Shown here: one piece after another, positions 36,109-45,237 of the stretch
How the letters are laid out: every line of letters begins with the position of its first letter
Numbering within the stretch: position 1 is the stretch's first letter
NCBI RefSeq assembly: GCF_018449635.1
Contig: NZ_JAAVUV010000001.1
Span: 372,001 to 436,000 of the forward strand
Length of the DNA: 64,000 nt
Origin: Caballeronia sp. dw_276
GTDB lineage: Bacteria; Pseudomonadota; Gammaproteobacteria; Burkholderiales; Burkholderiaceae
Direction of reading: 5' to 3'
Position numbers and translations under genes: made by a program
The notes under the pieces: model-generated
What the model was told of the DNA's origin: nothing
Databases searched by the model: none
What the model saw: only the letters and a program-made list of their open reading frames with translations

Positions 36109-37524
36109 ATGATCGAACTTCAACTGGACCGTGGCCGGACGCAGGCGACGCTCGTCGAGCAGCTTGTGACTGCGTTTTCAGGCGCGATCGAGCAGCAGAC
36201 GCTGCGCGCCGGCGCGCTGCTGCCATCGGTGCGGCAACTTGCACAGACCGAACGCCTCAGCACGTTCACGGTAACCGAGGCATATGGACGGCTTGTGTCG
36301 ATGGGGCTCGTGGTCGCGCGGCGCGGCTCGGGTTATAGGGTGGCGGCGCGCACGGCGGCCGCGCCCCGGCGCAGCGTGGCGTGGCAACCGCCGAGTCTCA
36401 CCGCGACGTGGTTGTTATCGGACGTATTCGCGGACCATTCCGTGCCGATCAAGGCCGGCTGCGGCTGGCTTCCGAACGAGTGGGTCAACGAAAGCGGCCT
36501 GCATCACGCGCTGCGATCGGTGAGCCGCGTGCCCGCCGCGCGCATGGCGGACTACGGGCATCCGTATGGTTTTGCGCCGTTGCGCGAACGCATCGCCGAG
36601 CAGCTTGATCGGCATGGCTTGCCCGCGGACCCCGCCGCGAATGTGCTGCTGACCGCGGGCGCCACGCAGGCGCTCGATCTGATCGTACGCACGCTTTTGC
36701 GCCCCGGAGATAAGGTCGTGGTGGAGGATCCGGGGTACTGCAATCTGTTGCAGATCCTGCGGCTCTCCGGACTGACTGTGCTGGGCGTGCCGCGCACGCC
36801 GGCGGGGATCGATACCGACGTGCTCGAGCAGCTCGTGCTCGAACACAAGCCCAAGGCGATTTTCGTCAACACGACGCTGCAGAATCCGACCGGCGCAACC
36901 TTCGGCATGGCGGCGGCTTTTCGTCTGCTGCAGATTGCCGAGCGTCACGGCCTGTGGGTCGTGGAAGACGATGTTAGCCGCGAACTCGCGCCCGCAGGCG
37001 CACCGCTTCTGGCCGCGATGGAAGGGCTGAACCGCGTGCTTTATGTTGGCGGCTTTTCGAAGACGATCACACCGGGCTTGCGCTGCGGTTACGTGGTCGC
37101 CGAGCGTGATGTGCTGCGCGAACTGGCACGCACGAAGATGGCGGTCGGGCTGACTTCGTCGGCGGCGACGGAGCGGATCGTCGAAAAGGTGCTGACGGAA
37201 GGGCGTTACACGCGGCACGTGGAAGCGGTGACCGAGAAGTTGAAGGACGCGCATTTATGCGTGGAGGAGCGCATGGATGCGCTCGGGCTGGAGGTGTTTT
37301 GCAAGCCACGCGCTGGGCTTTTCCTGTGGGCGCGCCTGCCGGTCGAACCGGCGCTGGCGAACGATCTGGCGACGAAGGCGCTGGAAGACGGCATCTGGCT
37401 GGCTCCTGGCTCTTACTTCCGTCCCGGCGATGCCGCGAGCAACTGGTTTCGATTCAATGTGCCATATTCGACGGACGACTTATTGTGGGGGTTCATAGAA
37501 AAGTGGCTGGAGAAGTCGCTTTGA
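36109..37524 (+). CDS. MocR-type GntR regulator with aminotransferase-like domain
   Basis: 471 residues: GntR winged helix at about 10-75 (RAGALLPSVRQLAQTERLS, TVTEAYGRLVSMG) joined to an aminotransferase fold I domain. The PLP-binding Lys is K318 in GGFSKTITPGLRCGY, and the ligand loop NPTGATFG is present. GabR and TauR of this family sense an amino acid as a PLP adduct. It is divergent from the omega-aminotransferase with 182 bases between, so that gene is the natural target. Confidence 0.92.
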   Translation: MIELQLDRGRTQATLVEQLVTAFSGAIEQQTLRAGALLPSVRQLAQTERLSTFTVTEAYGRLVSMGLVVARRGSGYRVAARTAAAPRRSVAWQPPSLTATWLLSDVFADHSVPIKAGCGWLPNEWVNESGLHHALRSVSRVPAARMADYGHPYGFAPLRERIAEQLDRHGLPADPAANVLLTAGATQALDLIVRTLLRPGDKVVVEDPGYCNLLQILRLSGLTVLGVPRTPAGIDTDVLEQLVLEHKPKAIFVNTTLQNPTGATFGMAAAFRLLQIAERHGLWVVEDDVSRELAPAGAPLLAAMEGLNRVLYVGGFSKTITPGLRCGYVVAERDVLRELARTKMAVGLTSSAATERIVEKVLTEGRYTRHVEAVTEKLKDAHLCVEERMDALGLEVFCKPRAGLFLWARLPVEPALANDLATKALEDGIWLAPGSYFRPGDAASNWFRFNVPYSTDDLLWGFIEKWLEKSL

Positions 37525-37545
37525 CGTCCCTGCTTCGCCAGACGT

Positions 37546-37575
37546 AAAAAAGCGCGGGCATGCCCGCGCTTTTTT
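37546..37575. terminator. Bidirectional intrinsic terminator between mocR-like gene and DUF1328 gene
   Basis: Perfect 30-base palindrome: AAAAAAGCGCGGGCA followed by its exact complement, so both strands end in T6 after a GC-rich stem. It serves the convergent regulator gene (stop 37524) and the DUF1328 gene (stop 37615). Confidence 0.88.
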
Positions 37576-37614
37576 GTTCCCGAAGGTGCCGCTGCATTCA
37601 GCAGCACCGGGGTT

Positions 37615-37776
37615 TCATCGCCTGAAGACGCCGAGCAGCAACGTTGCCAGGAAGATCACGATAAAGATGAAGAACAGGATCTTCGCGATCTCGGTTGCGC
37701 CACTCGCGATACCGCCGAAGCCGAAAAACGCCGCGATGATCGCGATGATGAAAAAGATGACAGCGTATCGAAGCAT
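37615..37776 (-). CDS. Small membrane protein, DUF1328 (YtjA family)
   Basis: 53 residues, easily missed because of size. The ATG at 37776 has GGAGG 6 bases upstream. The protein is almost wholly hydrophobic with two membrane segments: [19 protein letters not shown], then [18 protein letters not shown], ending in [14 protein letters not shown] between them is the family mark. YtjA-type proteins are common in stress-induced sets of proteobacteria; the role is unknown. Confidence 0.88.
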   Translation of the reverse strand: MLRYAVIFFIIAIIAAFFGFGGIASGATEIAKILFFIFIVIFLATLLLGVFRR

Positions 37777-37944
37777 GAAGCCCTCCAAAGGGTCGATTTA
37801 TCGGATTGATTTGCGTGCTGGCTTGACGCCCGGCCGCTTTGATTGCTTGAAATGCCGCTGTGTCCTGCAGCGCCGATGGTAGAGCAACCCTCGTGCCCAA
37901 AAAGAGCTCCAAACCAGAAAAAGGGCGCGATAGATTAAAAACTA

Positions 37945-37977
37945 CAAAAAAGCCGCACTGCATTGCGCAAGTGCGGC
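37945..37977 (-). terminator. Intrinsic terminator after the small acidic protein gene
   Basis: Stem GCCGCACT/AGTGCGGC (37952-37959 with 37970-37977). On the minus strand it is followed by six T and a further T-rich run. It lies 45 bases past the stop at 38022. Confidence 0.78.
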
Positions 37978-38021
37978 GGATGCTGTGCGCCGGTCAAGGC
38001 GCGAAAAGTGGGAGAGAGAAG

Positions 38022-38186
38022 TTATCGGCGGGGCGTGCCGGTGTCGGGTTCGTCGTCGAGATCGTCTTCGTCGGCGTTGTTTAGCGCGTCCGGCAGGTTG
38101 TTCTCGAGTTCATCGCGTTCAATCTGATCGGCGAGGTCGAGGGACTTGCGTGTTGCGGGACCGGACGGGCGGTTAGCTCCAGACAT
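38022..38186 (-). CDS. Small acidic protein of unknown function
   Basis: 54 residues from the ATG at 38186, with AAGGAG 6 bases upstream. The sequence starts MSGANRPSGPATRKSLDLAD and turns strongly acidic, with NNADEDDLDDEPD near the end. No membrane segment or known domain is seen. Its own ribosome site and a terminator on its far side support a real gene. Confidence 0.65.
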   Translation of the reverse strand: MSGANRPSGPATRKSLDLADQIERDELENNLPDALNNADEDDLDDEPDTGTPRR

Positions 38187-38472
38187 GGCGACTCCTTGGG
38201 AGATTTCAAAGCCGCGCCAACAGGGCGCGAGTTGATCGGGAAGCAAGCTTCGTACATGCCTGTCGATCCCCCAGTACGGCGGAATGTGCGCAGTTCTTGC
38301 CGCTCTGAACGGCTAAAGTTGCAATGAGGCTGCATATTTTGCGCGGCGGCAGGCAGGTTCAGTATGCGCCGCCTGAGACAAAATAGGCTGGATTCGAATG
38401 ATCGAAAGCTTAAATACGAACCCGCAGTTGCAACGTATGGATCACTGATTACACGTCCCACGCGAACGTGCG

Positions 38473-39093
38473 CTACGCAAACGCGCGTTCAACAATGGGA
38501 TAAAGCGACAGCACGAGCAGGGCGGCCATTGTCCAATTGAAGACGCGCAACCAGCGTGGGTTCGTGAGCAGAGTGCGCATTGACGTGCCGAAGGCCGCCC
38601 ACAAGATGATGCAAGGCATCCCGACCACAATAAACACAATCGCCATGAGCACGGCGTTCATCGAAATGCTGGAATGCAGATGGATGGTGGTGGCGGCAGT
38701 CAGGACCATCATCCACGCCTTGGGATTGATCCACTGGAACGCGGCGGCTTCGATAAAGCGCATTGGGCGGCGCTCGCCGTCGCGCACCTGCACGGCGGAT
38801 GACGTCGCGATCTTCCACGCCAGATACAACAAATACGCCACGCTGAGCGCTTCCAGCAACGTGTAAGCCCATGTGAAATGCGCAAATGCCTGCGCCACAC
38901 CGAGTCCCGCCAGAATCATCAGGATGGCTACGCCCACGCTGATGCCGAGCACGTGGGGCATGGTCCGGCGCAGCCCGAAGTTGACGCCTGACGCAAGCAG
39001 CATGGTGTTGTTCGGCCCAGGCGTGATGGACGTCACGAGCGCAAACAGCAGGGCGGCGGGCAGCGCGGTCATCAAAGCGGCGTCGAGTTGCAT
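38473..39093 (-). CDS. LysE/RhtB family amino acid exporter
   Basis: 206 residues, six predicted membrane segments. SITPGPNNTMLLASGVNFG near 22-40 is the family signature, and LAWKIATS and FQWINPKAWMM are typical later parts. These proteins export amino acids or homoserine lactone-like compounds from the cytoplasm. AGGAAAG precedes the ATG. It is divergent from the PLD-VTT gene; the space between holds overlapping GGTAC palindromes at 39151-39166. Confidence 0.9.
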   Translation of the reverse strand: MQLDAALMTALPAALLFALVTSITPGPNNTMLLASGVNFGLRRTMPHVLGISVGVAILMILAGLGVAQAFAHFTWAYTLLEALSVAYLLYLAWKIATSSAVQVRDGERRPMRFIEAAAFQWINPKAWMMVLTAATTIHLHSSISMNAVLMAIVFIVVGMPCIILWAAFGTSMRTLLTNPRWLRVFNWTMAALLVLSLYPIVERAFA

Positions 39094-39150
39094 GGTCTTT
39101 CCTGGTCGGGCAAATTCGAGATCGATCGAACCAGTTTATGAGAAAGGATC

Positions 39151-39166
39151 GGTACAGTACCGGTAC
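39151..39166. promoter_or_regulatory. Overlapping GGTAC palindromes between lysE-type and PLD genes
   Basis: GGTAC-A-GTACC (39151-39161) overlaps GTACCGGTAC (39157-39166). They lie 58 bases upstream of the LysE-type start and 96 before the PLD start. Similar GGTAC half-sites are bound by GntR/MocR-type proteins that control LysE exporters. No such regulator adjoins, so the assignment is tentative. Confidence 0.4.
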
Positions 39167-39261
39167 ACATTCGCGGATCGTTTCCTATACGGTGTTTCAA
39201 TGCGCCGCGCATGTTTTTGCCGCACTGCAGTGCCGGGCACGCTGCTTGCAAAAATCTTTCG

Positions 39262-41523
39262 ATGAGCCTCGACCCTGTTTCCAGCGTTTCACCCGCGTTT
39301 TTTCAGCCCGGCCGCAATTGCGACAGCGTCCGCCACGCCGATCGATTCAGCTTGCTGGTCGATGGCTCGGACTATTTCCGCGTGCTGCGCGAGGCGATTA
39401 CGCGCGCGCAGCGGACCGTTTTTATCCTGGGCTGGGATATCGACAGCCGCATGAAACTGACGCCCGAAGGCAACGACGACGGTTACGCCGATGCCCTCGG
39501 TGATTTCCTGCACGACGTCGCGGCGACGCACAAACGGCTGCGCATTTACATCCTCGCGTGGGATTTCGCCATGCTCTACGCGTTCGAGCGCGAGTGGCTG
39601 CCGGTCTACAAAATGGGCTGGCGCTCGCATCGGCGAGTCGCGTTTCAGATGGACGGCAAGCATCCGATGGGCGGATCGCATCATCAGAAAGTCGTGGTGA
39701 TCGACGACAAACTGGCGTTTGTTGGCGGCCTGGATCTCACGCGTTCGCGATGGGACACGCCCCGTCATGACGCCGATGATCCGTTGCGCCGCGACGCGAA
39801 CGGCGAGCCGTATCAACCGTTTCACGACGTTCACACGATGTTCGACGGGGACGCCGCGCGCGCGATGGGACTTCTCGCGCGCGAGCGCTGGCAGCGCGCC
39901 TGCGGCCGGCGTTTTGCAATCCGCTCGCATCGGGCGGTATCGGATAACGATCCGTGGCCGCCGTCGCGCGCGGTGGATCTGGAGAACGTCGATCTCGCGA
40001 TTTCGCTGACCGAGCCCGCGTTCGCCGGCCGGCCCGCCGTGCAGCAGATCCGCCAGCAATATCTCGATGCCATCGGCCGCGCGCATCGCAGCATCTATAT
40101 AGAAAACCAGTATTTCACGGCGGGTTCCATCGGCGGAGCGCTCAAGGAAATGCTCGAAAAGCCCGACGGTCCCGATATCACCATCGTCGCGCCGCGCATG
40201 CAGAGCGGCTGGCTGCAGGAAATGACGATGGGCGTGTTGCGCGCGCGGCTGCACCGGATGCTGAAGGATGCGGATGCACACGACCGGTATCGCTTGATGT
40301 CGCCGAGCGTGCCGGGGCTGGATACGGGCTGCGTAAACGTGCACAGCAAGCTGATGATCGTCGACGACGACTTGCTGCTGGTTGGATCGGCGAATCTCAA
40401 CAACCGCTCGATGGTGCTCGACACCGAATGCAACATCGCTATCGACGCCAAAGGGGACCCGCGCATACAGGCTGCGCTCGCCCGCATGCGCGATTCGCTG
40501 CTTGCCGAACATCTCGGTTGCGAAACCGATGAATTCGCAGGCGAACTCGACGCGCGCCACAGCATGAACGACGCAATCGCGGCGTTGATGAGAGACGCCG
40601 CCGAAAACAGAACATTGGAGCGTTTGAATCCGACGGTCACGCCGGATGTCGACCGGCTGGTGCCGCCCGAAGCGTTGATCGATCCGGAAAAACCAGTTGA
40701 GGCCGAGCAGCTCGTCGGACAATTCGTGCCCGTGGAAAAGCCGCATCGGCTGATTGGAAGGTTTGCGTTGCTCGGTGTTCTGGCGTTGCTGATCGTGGGG
40801 TTCGCTGCGGCCTGGCACTGGACGCCGCTCGGCGACTATCTCAACCTCGCGGCGCTCGCGCGTCAGACACGCCGTATCGATACGTTGCCGCTTGCGCCGT
40901 TGTGGATTCTGCTTGCGTATGTGCTTGCCGCGGTTGTGTCGATACCGGTCACGCTTTTGATCGCAACCACGGGCCTCGTTTTTGGCGCGGCGTGGGGCAG
41001 CTTTTATGCGCTGGTGGGCACGCTTGCCGCGGCCGCCGTCACGTATCTGCTCGGCGAATGGCTTGGCCGCGACGTGGTGCGTCGGGTGGCCGGCGCGCGC
41101 GTGAACAAGCTCAGCGAACGTGTCGCGAAGCGCGGGCTGGTCGCGGTCGTCATCCTGCGCATCTTGCCCGTTGCGCCTTTTACCATCGTGAATCTGGTTG
41201 CAGGCGCATCCATGATCGGCTTGCGCGACTTCATGCTGGGCACCTTGATTGGCATGGGGCCGGGCATCTTGTTGACGGTCGCCTTCGCGCATCAGTTGGT
41301 GGCGTCGCTGCGGCATCCGACGGCGGCGTCCTTTGGCGTGCTGATCGGTATTGGCGTCACCTTGGTGGCGATATCGGTGGTACTGCAGCGGTTTCTCGGC
41401 CGCAAGGAACGCGCGGAGGAAGGCGAGCGGCAGCGCAAACGCGAGGTGCAACCGCCGCATGAACGTATTGTCGATGTTGAAGTTAAAGCGCCAAAAGAAG
41501 CGCAACGCGAGGTCAGTCAATGA
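39262..41523 (+). CDS. Phospholipase D/cardiolipin synthase-like protein fused to VTT membrane domain
   Basis: 753 residues from the ATG at 39262. Residues 1-470 are a PLD-superfamily enzyme with two HKD motifs: HHQKVVVIDD (H141, K143) and HSKLMIVDDD (H361, K363), each followed by the GG/GS-N segments. From about 500 the protein is hydrophobic and has a VTT (DedA/SNARE-associated) domain near 545-680, with TTGLVFGAAWGSFYA and ILPVAPFTIVNLVAG. It may make or split phospholipids and also move lipid in the membrane. Its stop overlaps the start of the EEP gene by four bases. Confidence 0.9.
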   Translation: MSLDPVSSVSPAFFQPGRNCDSVRHADRFSLLVDGSDYFRVLREAITRAQRTVFILGWDIDSRMKLTPEGNDDGYADALGDFLHDVAATHKRLRIYILAWDFAMLYAFEREWLPVYKMGWRSHRRVAFQMDGKHPMGGSHHQKVVVIDDKLAFVGGLDLTRSRWDTPRHDADDPLRRDANGEPYQPFHDVHTMFDGDAARAMGLLARERWQRACGRRFAIRSHRAVSDNDPWPPSRAVDLENVDLAISLTEPAFAGRPAVQQIRQQYLDAIGRAHRSIYIENQYFTAGSIGGALKEMLEKPDGPDITIVAPRMQSGWLQEMTMGVLRARLHRMLKDADAHDRYRLMSPSVPGLDTGCVNVHSKLMIVDDDLLLVGSANLNNRSMVLDTECNIAIDAKGDPRIQAALARMRDSLLAEHLGCETDEFAGELDARHSMNDAIAALMRDAAENRTLERLNPTVTPDVDRLVPPEALIDPEKPVEAEQLVGQFVPVEKPHRLIGRFALLGVLALLIVGFAAAWHWTPLGDYLNLAALARQTRRIDTLPLAPLWILLAYVLAAVVSIPVTLLIATTGLVFGAAWGSFYALVGTLAAAAVTYLLGEWLGRDVVRRVAGARVNKLSERVAKRGLVAVVILRILPVAPFTIVNLVAGASMIGLRDFMLGTLIGMGPGILLTVAFAHQLVASLRHPTAASFGVLIGIGVTLVAISVVLQRFLGRKERAEEGERQRKREVQPPHERIVDVEVKAPKEAQREVSQ

Positions 41524-42263
41524 CGTCGATGCATGAGGTTCGGATCGAGCCGCCTTCGCTGACATCGCTCTCTTCGCGCGGTCTGCGCATCGCCACTTAT
41601 AACGTACATGGCGCGGTCGGCGTGGACGGCAAGCTCGCGCCGGAACGGATCGCGGCCGTCCTCGCCGAAATCGATGCCGATATCTTCGCGCTCCAGGAGG
41701 TGCCCTTGGGCGGCAGCGGCGCACCCGATGTGCTCGCGCTTCTGCAGCGTCTGACCGGCCTTTACGCAGTAGAAGGTCCCACACTCGATACCCCCGCGCG
41801 GCGCTACGGCAACGCCGTGCTAACACGCTTTCCGGTACGCGCCGTGCGCACGCTCGACCTTTCGTTCAAGAGCCGCGAACCACGCGGCGCGCTGGATGCA
41901 GATATTGATTGCGGCGGGGAGACGTGGCGCGTCGTGGCGACGCATCTCGGGCTGGCATCGAGTGAAAGACGCGCGCAAGTGGAGCAGGTTCTACAACGTT
42001 TCGATACGCCCGAGTTGCCCGTCATTCTTCTAGGCGATCTCAACGAGTGGTTTATTTATGGGCGCACGCTGCGTCGTCTGGTTTCACATTTTTATCGCGC
42101 GAGTTCGCCGAAGACTTTCCCCACACGGTATCCGCTGTTCGCGCTGGATCGAATCTGGGTTCATCCGGGCGAGCGTCTCGTGAAGGTCGAAGTCCATAAA
42201 AGCGCGCTGGCTCGCATCGCGTCGGATCACTATCCGCTGATCGCGCATTTGTCGGCACTTTGA
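41520..42263 (+). CDS. Endonuclease/exonuclease/phosphatase (EEP) family phosphoesterase, YbhP-like
   Basis: 247 residues; the ATGA overlap with the PLD gene shows translational coupling. EEP fold residues are visible: RIATYNVHG with the metal-site Asn, IFALQEV with Glu, LLGDLNEW with Asp/Asn, and SDHYPLIA with the catalytic His. In E. coli, ybhP (EEP) lies next to ybhO (ClsB), the same pairing as here. The protein probably hydrolyses a phosphodiester linked to lipid turnover rather than DNA. Confidence 0.88.
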   Translation: MTSMHEVRIEPPSLTSLSSRGLRIATYNVHGAVGVDGKLAPERIAAVLAEIDADIFALQEVPLGGSGAPDVLALLQRLTGLYAVEGPTLDTPARRYGNAVLTRFPVRAVRTLDLSFKSREPRGALDADIDCGGETWRVVATHLGLASSERRAQVEQVLQRFDTPELPVILLGDLNEWFIYGRTLRRLVSHFYRASSPKTFPTRYPLFALDRIWVHPGERLVKVEVHKSALARIASDHYPLIAHLSAL

Positions 42264-42483
42264 TGCATCGGGCAGGTCTGCTTACTATCTGTAATGTCAA
42301 CGCATGCGGCATCGAGTGCCGTAGGTGCACTGTCGAGGCATGCGGTTTGCTGAAGCACTCCGCTTGCGCTGAATCGCCTGACTGAGGACTCGTTCAGCGC
42401 CCAGAACCCATTCCGTCGACCTCTTGCCTGGCGTCAGGAACTCCTCCTGCGCGTTCCGGGTTTGAACGAGTGAGAGAAGCCTG

Positions 42484-43671
42484 ATGCCTGATCAAGACGA
42501 AAAACCCGATCACGACGCCGAACAGTCCGGCGATAAAAAAGAAGATTCGAAGAACGACGCCGGCGACGACAAAGACAAATCCGGCGGCGACGAAAAGCAG
42601 GGCGACGACAAAGACAAAAAAGACGGGAAGAAAAAGGGCCCCGGAAAAAAGCCCCTCATCATTCTCGCGGTCATTGTTATTCTCATCATCATCGCGGGCC
42701 TGATCTGGTGGTTCGCGACCCGCAACCAAGTCAGCACGGACGACGCTTATACAGACGGCGATGCGGTCACCATTGCGCCGAAGGTATCGGGTTATGTCGT
42801 GGTCATGAACTTGGGTGACAACAAGTTCGTCCATAAGAACGACCTTCTGATCAAGATCGATCCTCGCGACTATCAGGCGCAACTCGATCAGGCCAATGCG
42901 CAGCTCGGCCTCGCGAAGGCTCAGCTCAACGCGGCGCAAGTGCAACTGGCAATAGCGCGAGTGCAGTATCCGGCGCAATTGACACAGGCCAAAGCGCAGG
43001 AGCAGTCAGCGCAGGCCAACTTGACGCAAAGCCGCGCGGCATACGAGCGCCAGCGTTCAGTGGATGTGCGCGCAACCTCGCAGCAAAACATCGATACCGC
43101 CACCGCGCAGCAACAAAGTGCAGCCGCCAACGTGGCGCAAGCCCGCGCGCAGGTCAAGACCGCGAGCCTCGTGCCGCAGCAGATCAGCCAGGCGCAGGCG
43201 GCGGTCGATGAACGCCGCGAACAGGTCCATCAAGCGGAAGCGCAGGTTGAAGCTGCCGCGCTCAATCTCTCGTACACGGAGTTGCGCGCGCCGGCCGATG
43301 GCTGGGTCACAAAGCGCAATGTGCAATACGGGACCTTCCTGCAGGCGGGCACGTCGATCTTTTCGCTCGTGACCACGACTGTCTGGATCACCGCGAACTT
43401 CAAGGAATCGCAACTCGAGCGTATGCGTCCCGGCGACGCCGTTGACGTTGCCGTCGATGCCTATCCCGACCTGAAACTGCACGGTCATGTGGACAGCATC
43501 CAGCTTGGCAGCGGCTCGCGTTTCTCGGCATTTCCCGCCGAAAATGCGACGGGTAATTTCGTGAAGATCGTGCAGCGCGTGCCAGTGAAAATCGTGATCG
43601 ATAACGGCATGCAACCCGACTTGCCGCTGCCGCTCGGTCTTTCCGTCGTGCCGAAGGTGATGCTGAAATGA
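42484..43671 (+). CDS. emrA: HlyD/EmrA-type membrane fusion protein of an efflux pump
   Basis: 395 residues. The first 56 are an unusual cytoplasmic tail made almost only of Asp, Lys, Glu and Gly. One membrane segment (about 57-81, PLIILAVIVILIIIAGLIWWF in part) follows, then the barrel-lipoyl part (VSTDDAYTDGDAVTIAPKVSG), a long coiled-coil hairpin rich in Gln/Ala, and the second lipoyl part (LRAPADGWVTKRNVQ). It joins the inner-membrane EmrB-like protein to the outer-membrane channel. The stop overlaps the next start (ATGA). Confidence 0.9.
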   Translation: MPDQDEKPDHDAEQSGDKKEDSKNDAGDDKDKSGGDEKQGDDKDKKDGKKKGPGKKPLIILAVIVILIIIAGLIWWFATRNQVSTDDAYTDGDAVTIAPKVSGYVVVMNLGDNKFVHKNDLLIKIDPRDYQAQLDQANAQLGLAKAQLNAAQVQLAIARVQYPAQLTQAKAQEQSAQANLTQSRAAYERQRSVDVRATSQQNIDTATAQQQSAAANVAQARAQVKTASLVPQQISQAQAAVDERREQVHQAEAQVEAAALNLSYTELRAPADGWVTKRNVQYGTFLQAGTSIFSLVTTTVWITANFKESQLERMRPGDAVDVAVDAYPDLKLHGHVDSIQLGSGSRFSAFPAENATGNFVKIVQRVPVKIVIDNGMQPDLPLPLGLSVVPKVMLK

Positions 43672-45236
43672 GCGAGCGCTCCGACTGGAAGCCGAAGTCC
43701 AACCCGTGGCTGATTGCGGTTGTCGTCACGCTCGCGGCGTTCATGGAAGTGCTTGATACCACCATTGTCAACGTCGCGCTGCCGCACATTTCAGGCGCCA
43801 TGTCCGCTAGCTACGACGAAGCAACGTGGACGCTGACCGCGTATCTGGTGGCAAACGGGATCGTGTTGCCGATCTCCGCGTTCTTCTCGAAACTGCTGGG
43901 ACGCAAGCGCTATTTCCTGATTTGCATAGGAGCGTTCACGGTGTGCTCGCTGCTGTGTGGCCTCGCCACCGACCTGTGGCAACTGATCGTTTTCCGGATA
44001 CTCCAGGGTTTCTTCGGCGGCGGATTGCAGCCTAACCAGCAGTCCATCATCCTGGACACGTTTCCACCGGAACAACGCGGCCGCGCGTTTTCCATATCCG
44101 CCGTGGCGATCGTCGTCGCGCCTGTGGTCGGGCCGACGCTCGGCGGCTGGATCACCGACAACCTCACGTGGCGCTGGGTATTTCTGATCAACGTGCCCAT
44201 CGGCGTGATCACGACCATTGCAGTGATGCAGTTCGTGGAAGACCCGCCGTGGGAGAAGAAAAAAGACCGCAAGGAACTCGGGCTGGATTACATCGGCATT
44301 GGCCTGATTGCGCTGGGCCTGGGGTGCCTGCAAGTGTTCCTCGATCGCGGCGAAGACGACGACTGGTTCAAGTCCGGCTTCATCACCACGTTTGCGATTC
44401 TTTCGTTGATCGGCATTGTGGGCGCGATCTTCTGGCTGCTATACGCGAAGAAACCGGTCGTCGATTTGCGCGTGCTGAAAGACAAGAATTTCGCGTTGAG
44501 TTCCATTTGCATGGTCGGCTTCGCCAGCATTCTCTATGGCAGCGCAGTGCTCGTTCCACAGCTCGCGCAGCAGCAACTCGGGTACACCGCGACGCTCGCG
44601 GGTCTCGTGTTGTCGCCTGGAGCGATGATGATCGTCGCCATCATTCCGATCGTGAGCAAGCTGATGCCGATCATTCAAACGCGCTTCCTGGTTGCGTTCG
44701 GCTTCTTCCTGATGGCGTGCGCGTTGTTCTTCACGCATCACCTCGTGCCGAACATCGACTTCAAGACGCTGACCATCATGCGAAGTTCGCAGTCCATCGC
44801 CATTGCGTTCCTGTTCGTGCCAATAACCACGCTCGCTTACCTGACGCTCAAGCCATCGGAGAATGCGGACGCGTCCGCGCTCTTCACGATGTTCCGCAAC
44901 GTCGCGGGGTCCATCGGCATTTCGCTTTCCACCGCGATGATCGTCGAGCGCACGCAGGCGAACATGGCCCACATGTCCGTGCATATGACGACGCTCAATC
45001 CCAACTACAACGATTCGATCCAACGCCTGACGCGCACATTGATGGACACGGGGCAGACCATGCAGCAGGCCATGACGACAGCGACGGGACTCATGTACAA
45101 GCAGTTCATATCGCAGTCCACGATTCTGGCTTACCTCGATGTATTCGGCGCCGTCGCCATCTTCGCGTTGTGCTTCGTCCCGGTGACATTTCTTTTTTCA
45201 CCAGTTAAAGCGTCGGGCGGCGGAGGAGGACACTGA
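43668..45236 (+). CDS. emrB: EmrB/QacA-type DHA2 multidrug efflux transporter
   Basis: 522 residues with fourteen predicted membrane segments. VLDTTIVNVALPHISGAM in helix 1 is the DHA2 signature; SAFFSKLLGRKRYFL is motif A and GPTLGGWITDNLTWRW is motif C. It is the inner-membrane proton antiporter of a three-part pump. It overlaps the EmrA-like gene by four bases, and the outer-membrane factor begins one base after its stop. Confidence 0.92.
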   Translation: MSERSDWKPKSNPWLIAVVVTLAAFMEVLDTTIVNVALPHISGAMSASYDEATWTLTAYLVANGIVLPISAFFSKLLGRKRYFLICIGAFTVCSLLCGLATDLWQLIVFRILQGFFGGGLQPNQQSIILDTFPPEQRGRAFSISAVAIVVAPVVGPTLGGWITDNLTWRWVFLINVPIGVITTIAVMQFVEDPPWEKKKDRKELGLDYIGIGLIALGLGCLQVFLDRGEDDDWFKSGFITTFAILSLIGIVGAIFWLLYAKKPVVDLRVLKDKNFALSSICMVGFASILYGSAVLVPQLAQQQLGYTATLAGLVLSPGAMMIVAIIPIVSKLMPIIQTRFLVAFGFFLMACALFFTHHLVPNIDFKTLTIMRSSQSIAIAFLFVPITTLAYLTLKPSENADASALFTMFRNVAGSIGISLSTAMIVERTQANMAHMSVHMTTLNPNYNDSIQRLTRTLMDTGQTMQQAMTTATGLMYKQFISQSTILAYLDVFGAVAIFALCFVPVTFLFSPVKASGGGGGH

Positions 45237-45237
45237 G

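Noticed and set aside
39289..41826. 845-codon open frame on the minus strand opposite the PLD-VTT and EEP genes
   Set aside because: No motif, Arg/His-rich composition, and the opposite strand has clear HKD and VTT motifs.
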